From JANMZO01 sp963763135 (GTDB taxonomy: Bacteria; Actinomycetota; Acidimicrobiia; Acidimicrobiales; JANYDT01): a DNA stretch of 64,000 nucleotides. This document shows, piece by piece, positions 28,289-36,809 of this stretch. The translations under genes and the position numbers were made by a program. The notes under the pieces are model-generated. The model saw nothing but the letters and a program-made list of their open reading frames with translations, was not told the origin of the DNA and did not search any database. The stretch spans positions 930,001 to 994,000 of the forward strand of contig CAVXNJ010000012.1 in NCBI GenBank assembly GCA_963763135.1. Reading direction: 5' to 3'. How positions within the stretch are numbered: position 1 is the stretch's first letter; every line of letters starts with the position of its first letter.

Positions 28289-28633
28289 CTACTGGCCGAG
28301 CAAACCCAAACCGTCGAAGGACAGGCCGCTCATCGCTTCCTGGCTCAACTCCAACGCTTTCATCGCGGCGTCGTGGATCGCTGCGAGGATCAGATCTTCA
28401 AGCATCTCGACATCGGTGGGATCGACGACCTTCGGATCGATCTTCACGTGTGTGATCTCGCCTGCGCCCGTCGCCGTCACGCGCACGACTCCTCCGCCGG
28501 AGACACCTTCGACCATCTGCGACGCGGCCTCCTGCTGTGCGGCCTGAAGCTCCTGTTGCATTTTCATCGCCTGGCCGAGCAACGCGTTGAGATCGGGCAT
28601 TCCGGCTCCGGAAGGGTCAGGTAGATCAGACAT
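28289..28633 (-). CDS. YbaB/EbfC nucleoid-associated protein
   Basis: 114 residues from ATG 28633 (MSDLPDPSGAG) with GAAGGG upstream; an earlier ATG 8 codons before is less likely. Typical helix-sheet-helix: LGQAMKMQQELQAAQQEAAS, then the GGVVRVTATGAGEITHVKID strands and the C-terminal helix LEDLILAAIHDAAMKALELS. Dimeric DNA-binding tweezers. It lies between dnaX and recR, the conserved arrangement. Confidence 0.95.
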   Translation of the reverse strand: MSDLPDPSGAGMPDLNALLGQAMKMQQELQAAQQEAASQMVEGVSGGGVVRVTATGAGEITHVKIDPKVVDPTDVEMLEDLILAAIHDAAMKALELSQEAMSGLSFDGLGLLGQ

Positions 28634-28660
28634 GGGGTTCCCTTCAGACGCCGACACGAG

Positions 28661-30782
28661 TCAGCGGCGAGTGTCGTCGACAATCTCAGCGCCGGGGAAG
28701 ACCGACGTGAGGTGATCAAGGGTAGACGGGGCGGCGACATCACTCGCGTCGGCAAGAGCCGAGAGGTCGATGTCTTCTTCGGGTTCGAACGCCGGTTCCT
28801 CGACCAGCGGGGGAACCGCGACCAGGCGGCGACCCGTGGCCGGCATGACATCGGCCTCCCCTTCGTAGGGAAGCGGACCGGGCGACGCAGCGGAATCAAC
28901 CACCAGGATGACCGAGATGGGTCGGCCAAGAGCACCGGCCGTCGCTGTCGTGAGCGCCGGGAGCCATTCTTCGCAGCGCTGAAGATGCATGGCGTTGGGC
29001 AGACCAAACTCGACCTGTTCGTCGTTTACCCGAACGAACCGACCCGCACTCAGCATCACCTTCGCCCGGCGTTCGAGCAATGCGAATACCTGGTCGCGAC
29101 CGTTTCCCAGAAGATCGCTCACGGTAACGATGTTGCCGGTGCGATCCTGACTGATGTCGGCCACGACTTCGGTGTCGACCGATGGATGTCCGCTGCTCGC
29201 CCGCGACGGCTTGGTGTTGGCGGACACCGCGGACACCGCGGGCGCCGTGGCGGCGGCCGGAGCCGTGGCGGGGCGGAGCCGCGGCAGAGGCAGGTGCCGA
29301 CGCGGCCGCGGGAGGCGCGGCCAGGTTGCTCGGCGACTTCGTCGCGTTGGCGTTGCCGAGCACCGCTCGGGCGGCGTCAGCGATTCCCCCGCGCTTCGGC
29401 GCGTTTGGTAGATCTTTCGGAGACGCCGGCCCTCCCGGCAAGGGTGGCAACGTGCCACGATCACTACGACCTGGCGAGGGTGCGACGCTCGGGGCACGCT
29501 CCGTTGCGGGAGGCAACGGATCGAGCTCCGCCGCCGGTATCTCCGCCACGACTCCCGGTTCCGCTTCGGCCGAGGGCGGCGACGCTGCCTCGTTGGCTGC
29601 GCGCGGTGGCGACGCAGGCGGAGTCGGGGCTACGGGATTGGCGGCTACAGGATTGGTAGCGGCAGGGCCGGACGGCCCACGGGGCGACGGAGGCGGCAGC
29701 GTTCCGCCGGCCAGCATGCGCTCGATCTGTTCCATCCGCTGGACGAGTGCTGCGGGAGCCGTATCGAGGTCCGGGCGGACCAAGCGGACCAGGGACGTTT
29801 CAAGGATGATCCGGGGGTCGAGGGCGTCACGCATATCGACCAGCGCTTCACCGAGCAACTCGAGCGAACGCGTTGCGGTCGCGGGTCCGATCGCGGCAAC
29901 GATTTGCGGGTCAACGCCGGGACGCGGCATCCCCATGTGCACTAGAAACACATCACGTAGTGACTCGATCAGGTCACGGGTCAACTGGCGGATGTCGCGC
30001 CCGCGATCCATGGCCCGGCTGACACCGGTCAGGACTCCGAGAGTGTCTTTCGTTCCGAGGGCATTAGTAAGTTCGCTTACATCGAAGCCTTCGTCGACGC
30101 CGCCGGCCGCAGCGACCTGGTCAAGCGCCGACAGTGCGTCTCGGGCCGAGCCGTTACCTTTGCGGGTGACCGCTTCGAGGGTGGCGTCGTCGAGCCCGAG
30201 CCCGGCATCGGTCGCCACGCCGCGAACCAGCTCGAGCAGCGTGTCGAACGGAAACAGGCGAAACTCGAAATGCTGGGTGCGACTGCGGATGGTGGGAAGC
30301 ACCTTCTGCGGGTCGGTGGTCGCGAGCACAAACACGACGTGGTCGGGTGGTTCTTCGAGCGTCTTCAACAAGGCGTTGGACGCCGCGGTCGAGAGCATGT
30401 GAACTTCGTCGACGATGTAGACCTTGCGTCGTCCGGCCGTTCCCAATGACGCCCGCGACACCAGATCCCGCATCGCATCGACGCCGTTGTTCGACGCCGC
30501 GTCGAGTTCATTGACATCCATCGAGAGGCCACTGGTGACCATCCGGCAGGACTCACAAACTTCGCAAGGTTCGCCATCTTGGAGGTCGGTGCAATTCAGC
30601 GCCTTGGCGAGGATGCGAGCACTCGTGGTCTTACCGCAACCACGTGGCCCGGAGAAGAGATAGGCGTGTGCCACCTTGCCGGTTCGCAACGCGTTGCGCA
30701 GGGTCGCGCTGATGTGATCTTGGCCGAGCACATCGCTGAAGCGCTGCGGTCGGTAGCGACGGTAAAGCGACTGATATGCCAC
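28661..30782 (-). CDS. dnaX: DNA polymerase III subunit gamma/tau, frameshifted in the linker
   Basis: Starts with GTG (VAYQSLYRRYRPQRFSDVLG). Clamp-loader AAA+ domain with FSGPRGCGKTTSARI, four-Cys zinc module (CTDLQDGEPCEVCESC) and VDEVHMLS, domain III, then an Ala/Pro-rich linker. At a run of four C on the minus strand (29270-29273) the frame changes. The true continuation PATAPAAATAPAVSAVSA, then the tau C-terminal domain, lies one base off and ends at 28661. Read with one C removed, the gene encodes about 706 residues. Unshifted, translation would continue about 125 codons of unrelated Arg-rich sequence. It is either an indel error or a natural +1 shift; gamma/tau production by frameshifting is known for other dnaX genes. 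Confidence 0.9.
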
Positions 30783-30882
30783 AACCCCGAGCGTACCGGC
30801 CTCAGAAGGGCACGCGTTTCGCTTCTCGGCCAAGACGCTCGCCCACCCGGCGAAGGTGGTGGTCCCAGCCGGCACCCCGACA

Positions 30883-31278
30883 TCAAGCGAGGCGGCCCTC
30901 GTGTTCGTCAGAACGCGCAGCGCGTTGGCGGACCGAATCGCGACGCGAGACCCGGCGTCCACGCGCCACCTCGGTGGCCAGAGCATCAAGCGGTTGTTTG
31001 AAGGGCAATAGCGGGTCAACCAAGTGAGCGATCCACTGCATCGCAGCACGGAGTCGCGGCTCGTCGATCGCGTACAGGCGACGGGTGCCCTCGGCCCGAA
31101 CCGTTACCAGACCGGCGTCGCGGAGCACCCTCAAATGCTGCGAGATGGCGGGTTGGGAAACGCGCGTCCGTTCCTGCAGCATCGCGACGATCGAGCCGGC
31201 CGGCTGTTCTCCGGACGACAGGAACTCGAGGATCGCCCGCCGCGTCGAATCACCGAGGGCCTCGAAGACGCCGTCCAC
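30883..31278 (-). CDS. ArsR-family transcriptional regulator
   Basis: 131 residues, GTG start directly after the stop of the AHSA1 gene. Winged helix: FEALGDSTRRAILEFLSSGE, then VSQPAISQHLRVLRDAGLVT and VRAEGTRRLYAID. No metal-binding cysteines are present in the recognition helix. ArsR-AHSA1 pairs of this kind are common in actinobacteria, where the regulator controls its own operon. The likely operator lies at 31941-31963. The C-terminus is Arg-rich. Confidence 0.9.
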   Translation of the reverse strand: MDGVFEALGDSTRRAILEFLSSGEQPAGSIVAMLQERTRVSQPAISQHLRVLRDAGLVTVRAEGTRRLYAIDEPRLRAAMQWIAHLVDPLLPFKQPLDALATEVARGRRVSRRDSVRQRAARSDEHEGRLA

Positions 31279-31929
31279 TCAGCTTTCCTGAATCCCGTCA
31301 GGTGGCACCGTGTAGAACGTCACGGTCCGCTCGGCCGCGGCATATGAAGCCTCTGCCGCGTCGCCGTCAGCGACCGCCGCTGCGGCCCAACCCGTGGCCG
31401 CGAAGCGGACAAACTCCACGCCTTTCTCCGACAGGGTGAAGGCAGCGGCTTCTTCCGGATTGACGGGAGCTCCGCTTTCGAGGTGCAGGCCGAGCCCCAT
31501 CATGGCGAGGTCCCAACCTACGCCAACCGCGCCGGGGCCGAACTGCTCCCACATGTCCGGATCGACGCCGGCCTCATGAACGAGTGTGAGCGTCGTTCCG
31601 GAAGGCGAGGCGCTCAAACTGATTTCCAACCACGACACCATCTCGCCGTACTCCCAAGTCACGGCGACGAGATTCGCTTCATCGCAGCGCTCGATGGTTC
31701 CACCGGCCTGACCCTCGAACTGATAGCGGCCTCCGACTTCCAGCGTTCCGCTGATCGGCAGGAACCAACGGGGAATCCGCTCGGGGTTGGTGAGCGCGTC
31801 CCACAGGTCATTCGGGTCGGTTGCGTAGGTCCGGCTTGCGACGGCAATCCTGGTTGCTGCACCGTTTCGGAAACCCGAACGGACTTCCCGGGTGACAAGT
31901 CCGGCGATGGCTGTGGGATCTGCAAGCAT
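31279..31929 (-). CDS. SRPBCC/AHSA1-domain protein
   Basis: 216 residues from ATG 31929 with AAGGAG 7 bp upstream. The START-like AHSA1 fold is recognised from DPNDLWDALTNPERIPRWFLP, GGRYQFEGQAGGTIERCD (in parts), LVAVTWEYGEMVSWLEISL and TTLTLVHEA. Cavity proteins of this group bind small hydrophobic ligands; the function of ArsR-linked members is mostly unknown. First gene of the pair with arsR. The preceding 23 bp are AT-rich with dyad symmetry. Confidence 0.88.
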   Translation of the reverse strand: MLADPTAIAGLVTREVRSGFRNGAATRIAVASRTYATDPNDLWDALTNPERIPRWFLPISGTLEVGGRYQFEGQAGGTIERCDEANLVAVTWEYGEMVSWLEISLSASPSGTTLTLVHEAGVDPDMWEQFGPGAVGVGWDLAMMGLGLHLESGAPVNPEEAAAFTLSEKGVEFVRFAATGWAAAAVADGDAAEASYAAAERTVTFYTVPPDGIQES

Positions 31930-31940
31930 TGGCAACTCCT

Positions 31941-31963
31941 TATATAAGTTAATACCTATATTA
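31941..31963 (-). promoter_or_regulatory. AT-rich dyad, probable ArsR operator/promoter
   Basis: TATATAAG-N7-CTATATTA is an imperfect inverted repeat (6 of 8 positions) just upstream of the AHSA1 Shine-Dalgarno. It stands out as an AT-rich island in high-GC DNA. Its position fits an autoregulated ArsR site overlapping the promoter. Confidence 0.6.
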
Positions 31964-32088
31964 AACCCCACGCTTTCGATGACGGCAACTGTCGTTTTCA
32001 AAATTCCCCGTGCGGTTCGCGTCGGGAGCGGTAGTATTTTGGTATCTGCTGTTTGCAGGTCTCTGAGCGTAGAAAGGAGTCGGTTTCC

Positions 32089-32136
32089 ATGGATTGCTTC
32101 ACCGCCCCCGACTTCTTCGCGCCCTCTCGCGTCTGA
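32089..32136 (+). CDS. Possible 15-residue leader peptide upstream of rsgA
   Basis: ATG with a strong Shine-Dalgarno (AAAGGAG, 8 bp spacing) opens a frame encoding MDCFTAPDFFAPSRV and a TGA. A -10-like TAGTAT lies near 32031. It sits about 140 bp before the probable rsgA start, in a GC-rich leader with no other protein-like frame. It is too short to judge by composition. A leader peptide controlling rsgA is the simplest reading, but chance cannot be excluded. Confidence 0.4.
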   Translation: MDCFTAPDFFAPSRV

Positions 32137-32278
32137 CCCGAGCCGCACGCTCGCTCCGACGCCGCGACCGGATCCATTCCGTCGCCTTCGGCTTTCGGAC
32201 ACCCCGACACTCCGCACCGCCGCGGCGCCACCGTTTCACCGTCGGTTTCCCTTCTTGCTTCGTAACAGGAGACCTCCG

Positions 32279-33460
32279 TTGTCCTCGTCACACCCGCAGT
32301 CACGCGCCGCAGATGCGCAAACTCCCACTGCCACTAACACCACCCCGATACACACCACCACCCCGACACACGCCGCCACCCATCACACCCGAATCACCGA
32401 AAGTCACATCGCTGACGTCACGCCAACTTCACTTTTGACGCTTGCCGACCTCGGCTGGCGCGGCGAACCGCCGGTCAACCCCGATTGCACCGGGCGGGTC
32501 GTCCGCCAGGATCGTGCCGGTTGGACCGTCGCCTCCGAACATGGCGACCTTCTTTGCGAGCTGCGGGGCAGGCTCAGGTCAACACTTTCATCGCTCGAAT
32601 TTCCTAGCGTCGGCGATTGGGTCACCGTCGCCCCTCGCCCCGCCGAACTACGAGGGACGATCGAGGAAGTCCTTCCCAGGTCGAGCGCTCTCGTTCGCAA
32701 GTCCGCCGGCCGCACGAGCGTTGCCCAGGTGGTTGCGGCCAACGTCGACGTCGTGCTCATCACCGTTCCCGGCGACTGCGCCCCGAAACCCCGCCGGGTG
32801 GAGCGCGAACTCATCACCGTCTGGGAAAGCGGGGCCACCCCGATCATCGTGGCCACCAAAGCGGACCTGCATCCCGACATCGAATGGATCAACGAGGTTG
32901 CGATGGGAGCGCCGGTCATTTCCATCGACGCGTTCGCCCCGGAAACCCTTCAGGAACTCGATCCCTGGCTGCTACCGGGTCACACCGCGGTACTGCTCGG
33001 TCCATCGGGAGCGGGCAAGTCGACGCTCGTGAACGGGCTCCTCGGCCGAACCTACCTCGATACGGGCGAAGTCCGCTCGGTCGACCACCGAGGCCGCCAC
33101 ACGACAACCAGACGTGAGCTGGTTCGCCTTCCCGGCGGAGCCCTGTTGATCGACACACCCGGCATCCGCGAGTTGGCACTGTGGGAGACCTCTGACGGGC
33201 TGGCATCGACGTTTTCCGACGTCGAGGAGTTCGCGACAGCGTGTCGCTTCAACGACTGCACCCACCGGGGCGAGCCGGGGTGCGCCGTGCGAGCGGCGCT
33301 GCAGGACGGTTCGCTCGACGAGTCACGGGTGAGGAGTTGGGACAAGCTGCAACGCGAGGCCGCGCACCAGGCTCGTCGGAGCGACCATCGGCTCGCGTCC
33401 GAAGAGCGGAAGAAGTGGATTCAGCGGTCGAAGGACGCCAGGCATCGAACCCGACCCTGA
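32279..33460 (+). CDS. rsgA: Ribosome small-subunit GTPase RsgA
   Basis: Circularly permuted GTPase that checks 30S maturation. OB-fold (CTGRVVRQDRAGWTVASEHG), G-domain with motif order G4-G5-G1-G3: TKAD, GPSGAGKSTLVNGLLG, DTPGIREL; then C-terminal zinc knuckle CRFNDCTHRGEPGCAV. The start is uncertain. TTG 32279 has AGGAG 9 bp upstream and would add a Thr/His/Pro-rich extension of about 50 residues; a start near TTG 32440 would give the usual length. No in-frame ATG exists close to the OB-fold. The frame is open far upstream but is not protein-like there. Confidence 0.9.
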   Translation: MSSSHPQSRAADAQTPTATNTTPIHTTTPTHAATHHTRITESHIADVTPTSLLTLADLGWRGEPPVNPDCTGRVVRQDRAGWTVASEHGDLLCELRGRLRSTLSSLEFPSVGDWVTVAPRPAELRGTIEEVLPRSSALVRKSAGRTSVAQVVAANVDVVLITVPGDCAPKPRRVERELITVWESGATPIIVATKADLHPDIEWINEVAMGAPVISIDAFAPETLQELDPWLLPGHTAVLLGPSGAGKSTLVNGLLGRTYLDTGEVRSVDHRGRHTTTRRELVRLPGGALLIDTPGIRELALWETSDGLASTFSDVEEFATACRFNDCTHRGEPGCAVRAALQDGSLDESRVRSWDKLQREAAHQARRSDHRLASEERKKWIQRSKDARHRTRP

Positions 33461-33479
33461 CCTCCCCGGGGGCGACGAT

Positions 33480-34712
33480 TCAGGGTAACGGCAGGGAGAA
33501 CGGCACCGGCACCTTCTGGTTCTTCGCCAACGGGCCGGTTCCCCCGTACCCGAGACCCCACATCCAGAACGTCCCGTCGGTCCGCAACGCGTAGGAGTTG
33601 TTTCCGGTCGCCCAGATCCTCTTCACTTTGACGATCCGGGGTTTTTGCACCGTGGGCTGCGGCTCGCCCGACACCCCGGCCCCCACCTGGCCCCAGTCGC
33701 TGTTACCCCACGCCCGCAGCGATCCATCGGCGAGCAGCACGATCGTGTGTCGGCCGGCATCACCGATGTCGACCGCCACAGCTTTGACGATCCCTTTGAG
33801 CCGCAGGGGTGACAGGGCGTCGGCCTTGTTGCCAAAATCCGAGGTCGTTCCGTTGGCCAGGTGCCCGTCCTGGTTGCTGCCCCATACCCATACGCCGCCA
33901 TCGCGTGTCACCGCAGCCGATGTACCGCCGCCTGCGACGATATCGACCACATCCTGCAACCCGGGTACCGCAACCGGCAGCGCCTCAAAGTCCGTCGCTC
34001 GGCCCTGCCCAAGTTCACCCCGCGTGTTGGATCCCCAGGCCACAACGTGGCCATCAGCGGTGAGCCCGAGCGCATGGGATGCCGACAGCGAAAGACGGGT
34101 CAACCCGGTTACTCCAGGGACCGGAACCGCCGTAGCGGCCATGGGCGCCAGTTCGCCATAGCTGGCGGGCATATACGCCTTCCCGAGAAGTCCGCTCCGC
34201 CCCCAACCGGCGACGGAACCGTCCTTTCGCAGCACGAACGCCGCTGAATCGGTCGCAAAGACCGCGGTTGCCTCGGCAACACCAACCACGTGCTGAGGTT
34301 CAGCGGTACCGGGGTTGTCGGTCGGCATGCGCATAGTCGTTCCCGCTTCGCCAATTCCCAACTGCCCGTCGTATCCGCGCCCGAATGCGTAGACCGATCC
34401 GTCGTCGAGGACGGCGTACGAGGTTTCCGAACTCACCGCAACGTTCACGGCCTTGCCCGGTAGCGGAATCAGCGTCGGGGTCCGGATCGTGTTCGCGGTT
34501 CCGGCTCCACCGAGTTGCCCGGCACGGTTGCGACCCCATCCGAGCACCCGGCCGTCTTCCAGCAGGAGCAGGTGGTGCGCGCCGCTCGCAATCTGCTTCA
34601 CGGCCAGCGGCGCCGGACCTGCGGCTTGAACGGCCCCACCTCCACCGAAGGGAACGGCCAGGCAAGCGGACAGGCACACGGCCACGAGCAGAACACGGGA
34701 GAGTTTCGACAT
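33480..34712 (-). CDS. Secreted RCC1-repeat beta-propeller protein
   Basis: 410 residues from ATG 34712 (MSKLSRVLLVAVCLSACLAV), a clear signal peptide, possibly a lipoprotein given LSAC. About seven RCC1-type blades follow, each with HxLxLxxDGxVxxWGxNxxGQLG-like sequence (GWGRNRAGQLG, AFGRGYDGQLG, GWGRSGLLGKA, AWGSNTRGELG, VWGSNQDGHLA, AWGNSDWGQVG, MWGLGYGGTGP). Seven blades complete a propeller. Role unknown; such secreted propellers usually bind proteins or polysaccharides. Convergent with rsgA, 19 bp apart. Confidence 0.88.
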   Translation of the reverse strand: MSKLSRVLLVAVCLSACLAVPFGGGGAVQAAGPAPLAVKQIASGAHHLLLLEDGRVLGWGRNRAGQLGGAGTANTIRTPTLIPLPGKAVNVAVSSETSYAVLDDGSVYAFGRGYDGQLGIGEAGTTMRMPTDNPGTAEPQHVVGVAEATAVFATDSAAFVLRKDGSVAGWGRSGLLGKAYMPASYGELAPMAATAVPVPGVTGLTRLSLSASHALGLTADGHVVAWGSNTRGELGQGRATDFEALPVAVPGLQDVVDIVAGGGTSAAVTRDGGVWVWGSNQDGHLANGTTSDFGNKADALSPLRLKGIVKAVAVDIGDAGRHTIVLLADGSLRAWGNSDWGQVGAGVSGEPQPTVQKPRIVKVKRIWATGNNSYALRTDGTFWMWGLGYGGTGPLAKNQKVPVPFSLPLP

Positions 34713-35236
34713 GGTTTCCGTTGAACAATCAGTTGTCACCGTTGCCCGGGTGGCAACCGACGTTTCTCAGACTAGGACCCCCAGAACTCCAGGGCAGTGG
34801 TGTGGGCACCAGCTGAATCCGGTCTTCGGTCCGGGACCGGATTGGTCGGAAATGAAAGCGGCGCTGCTCGGCGCGGCCGGCCAGACTGTCTGCGGCACAA
34901 GCGATGGACCGCTGAGAGCTGCTGCATTCCTGCCCTGACTCGGTTCACGGATTCACTTTGCGCAGGGCCCGACCGGCCACGCCCAACAGCGCCACCGGAT
35001 CATTTCCTGTGAATCTCACACTACCCATGCGGTTCGCATACGTAGTCACAAAAATTCGGGCGGCGACGGAGCGAAAGCCCGGATCTTCGTAACATCGAGA
35101 TCAAAAACAAGGCTAGCCTCTCTGCCCGGTTGTGCTGTTCTCTTCTCGCAAATCTCTTCGCCGAGATGACCGGGAATAGACGTCGCAGCCAAGTCACCAG
35201 GAGAGCCTCACTTCCACGGGGAACCTTCTGGTAACT
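34713..35236. other. 524-bp intergenic region before tRNA-Ser(GGA)
   Basis: No protein-coding gene is convincing here. A perfect 9-bp hairpin, AATCCGGTC (34816-34824) with GACCGGATT (34835-34843), is the only clear structure. SRP RNA, often near tadA and dnaX in actinobacteria, was looked for by its GGAAG-AGCAGCC core and not found. The region probably holds promoters for the RCC1 gene (minus) and the tRNA (plus). Confidence 0.6.
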
Positions 35237-35321
35237 GGAGGAGTGCGAGAGCGGCCGAATCGGCACGCTTGGAAAGCGTGTGTGGGGCAACTCACCGTGG
35301 GTTCGAATCCCACCTCCTCCG
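35237..35321 (+). tRNA. tRNA-Ser (anticodon GGA)
   Basis: A class II tRNA of 85 nt. Acceptor GGAGGAG pairs with CTCCTCC, discriminator G, no encoded CCA. Anticodon stem CACGC/GCGTG carries loop TTGGAAA, giving GGA. A long variable arm and the T-loop GGTTCGAATCC are present. It decodes UCC/UCU. It ends one base before the GTG start of tadA. Confidence 0.97.
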
Positions 35322-35322
35322 C

Positions 35323-35769
35323 GTGACCAACGAAGAGGCGATGGATCTGGCTCTGGCCGAAGCGCGTCGAGCGCTTGAGCACGGCGACGTCCCCGTGGGC
35401 GCGGTCGTCGTAGTGAACGGGCAAGTTATTGCCAGCCGACACAACGAGCGGGAGCTCACCGGAGACCCGACAGCGCACGCGGAGGTGCTTGCACTTCGCG
35501 ATGCCGCAGCCGTCGTCGGCAGCTGGAGGCTCGAGAATGCAACCCTCGTCGTAACGTTGGAGCCGTGCCCCATGTGCGCCGGTGCCATCCTCAACGCCCG
35601 GGTCCCCCATCTGGTGTTCGGCGCAAGCGACCCCAAGGCCGGCGCTACGGGCTCGCTCTACAACATCTGCGCCGACGCTCGCCTAAATCACGAGACGTCG
35701 GTGCAACCAGCCGTCCGGGCCGAAGCCGCCGCCGAACTGCTGACAACGTTCTTTGCGGCGAAGCGCTGA
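35323..35769 (+). CDS. tadA: tRNA-specific adenosine deaminase TadA
   Basis: 148 residues. Zinc site HAEVLAL (H and catalytic E) and PCPMCAGAIL, plus the N-terminal DVPVGAVVVVNGQVI. It makes inosine at the wobble position of tRNA-Arg(ACG). The GTG at 35323 lies one base after the tRNA-Ser gene, so a processed transcript would be nearly leaderless. The alternative ATG at 35341 has GAGG too close to serve well. The 3' end including the stop is duplicated in tandem. Confidence 0.93.
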   Translation: MTNEEAMDLALAEARRALEHGDVPVGAVVVVNGQVIASRHNERELTGDPTAHAEVLALRDAAAVVGSWRLENATLVVTLEPCPMCAGAILNARVPHLVFGASDPKAGATGSLYNICADARLNHETSVQPAVRAEAAAELLTTFFAAKR

Positions 35770-35818
35770 AATTCTTTGCCGCGAAGCGCTGAAATTCTTG
35801 CCGACAAGCGCTGAACAC
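35752..35818. repeat. 23-bp tandem repeat at the 3' end of tadA including its stop codon
   Basis: The unit TTTGCSGCGAAGCGCTGA+AATTC occurs at 35752-35774 and 35775-35797 with one mismatch. A degenerate third copy ends AAGCGCTGAACAC (35798-35818). Each unit carries the last codons and TGA of tadA; only the first TGA is the gene's stop. Confidence 0.92.
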
Positions 35819-35845
35819 GACGGGCGCTCCAGTGGTCCGTCGCAA

Positions 35846-36277
35846 GTGCATCGCCTGGCTGCGCGTCTCGACATAACCACGATCGACGCCGTCGACTCGG
35901 AGCGACTTGCCCGGTTCTGGGCCGAAGCGTTGCAACTCAACGAGTGCGAACGCGAGGACGACGGACGCTGGATCGTGCTCGGGATTGCGACCGACTCCGG
36001 GGTCGATCGCCGACTCGGGTTTCAACGGATCGCTGGTCTTGAACGATCGCCGGCACACGCGAGCGGAACCGGAAAAACCCGCGTGCACCTCGACATTCGT
36101 TGCAGCCCCGACCTGTTCGCCGACGAGGTGCAGCGTTTGTGCCGACTGGGCGCCACCCAACTCGGTCCGTCCAGAACCGAGACTTACGGACAGATCGCGA
36201 ACCTGAGCGACCCAGAGGGCAACATTTTCGACCTGTGCGCTTACAAAGCGGTCCCGGGGACCTGCGAGTTGGGCTAA
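35846..36277 (+). CDS. Glyoxalase/VOC-fold protein
   Basis: 143 residues from GTG 35846 (VHRLAARLDITTIDAVD). Longer frames run back through the tadA repeat and are unlikely. VOC-like layout: VDSERLARFWAEALQL, a HLDIRC strand after the central linker, and the final SDPEGNIFDLCAY that supplies a ligand-like Asp/Glu pair. It resembles the actinobacterial 'glyoxalase-like' single-domain family, whose substrates are unknown. It lies between tadA and the second tRNA-Ser. Confidence 0.8.
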   Translation: MHRLAARLDITTIDAVDSERLARFWAEALQLNECEREDDGRWIVLGIATDSGVDRRLGFQRIAGLERSPAHASGTGKTRVHLDIRCSPDLFADEVQRLCRLGATQLGPSRTETYGQIANLSDPEGNIFDLCAYKAVPGTCELG

Positions 36278-36302
36278 GTTACGGCTCGCCAATTTTGGAT
36301 CG

Positions 36303-36390
36303 GGAGAGGTGCGAGAGAGGCCGAATCGAACGCACTCGAAATGCGTCGTACTGCAAGGTACCGTGGGTTCAAATCCCACCCTCTCCGCCA
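36303..36390 (+). tRNA. tRNA-Ser (anticodon CGA)
   Basis: Class II tRNA of 88 nt with encoded CCA. Acceptor GGAGAGG pairs with CCTCTCC. Anticodon stem ACGCA/TGCGT carries loop CTCGAAA, giving CGA for UCG codons. T-arm GGTTCAAATCC. Followed immediately by a strong terminator. Confidence 0.97.
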
Positions 36391-36394
36391 AATC

Positions 36395-36426
36395 GAAGAG
36401 CCCCAGCCGTTTGGCCGGGGCTCTTC
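36395..36426 (+). terminator. Terminator after tRNA-Ser(CGA)
   Basis: Perfect 10-bp stem GAAGAGCCCC (36395-36404) with GGGGCTCTTC (36417-36426), extended inside the loop by GCC/GGC pairing, followed by GCATTTCT. It starts four bases after the CCA. Confidence 0.85.
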
Positions 36427-36560
36427 GCATTTCTGACTCGCATTTTGGTTTCGCATTTCGGTTTCGACATCTGGTTTCTGACTCGGCATTTCGGGTTGGC
36501 GATCCGGCTCAGGTTCAACCCAGCAAGCTCAGCGTTCCACGTAGAACATCAAACTACATA
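36427..36560. repeat. Degenerate TTTCGCATTT-type repeats
   Basis: From about 36427 to 36500 variants of CGCATTTYKG, TTTCGGTTTCG and CATTTCGGG repeat irregularly. No coding content was seen. It lies between the tRNA terminator and the hairpin pair at 36561. Confidence 0.5.
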
Positions 36561-36623
36561 GCAATGACGGAAAATATGTCATTGCACGGCAAAAGCCCCG
36601 CAGTTCTGCACGATCTGCGGGGC
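36561..36623 (-). terminator. Two hairpins; the distal one is a probable terminator for the tetR gene
   Basis: GCAATGAC/GTCATTGC (36561-36568 and 36578-36585) forms one perfect stem. GCCCCGCAG/CTGCGGGGC (36595-36603 and 36615-36623) forms a second. On the minus strand the second stem is followed by TTTT, which fits a terminator for tetR transcription. The pair could alternatively be a small structured RNA. Confidence 0.6.
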
Positions 36624-36739
36624 CCTTGTGTTTCCGATCCCTGGGGGAGTAGGGATCGATCTGGTGGGGCGGTCTTGCGACCTGCCCTCCGAGTTGGCCG
36701 GCGAGCCGTTCAAACGTCGCCAACGGCGAAACGTTCAAA

Positions 36740-36809
36740 CCCGCCTAACGGCGGACCGAATGCAAACCCGCCTAACGGCGGACCGAATCCCAACCCGCCT
36801 AACGGCGGA
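36740..36809. repeat. 27-bp tandem repeat at the 3' end of a tetR gene including its stop codon
   Basis: CCCGCCTAACGGCGGACCGA plus AT(G/C)C(A/C)AA repeats at 36740-36766 and 36767-36793, with a third copy from 36794 entering the gene. On the minus strand each copy carries CGCCGTTAG, that is the last codons and the TAG of the tetR gene. Confidence 0.92.

Noticed and set aside
28896..29270. Arg-rich extension of the dnaX N-terminal frame beyond the C4 run
   Set aside because: The sequence is unlike tau, whereas the other frame continues as a normal tau C-terminus; treated as frameshifted reading.
34713..35236. SRP RNA, RNase P RNA or tmRNA near the tRNA genes
   Set aside because: Core motifs of these RNAs were looked for by eye and not found; only a simple hairpin is present.
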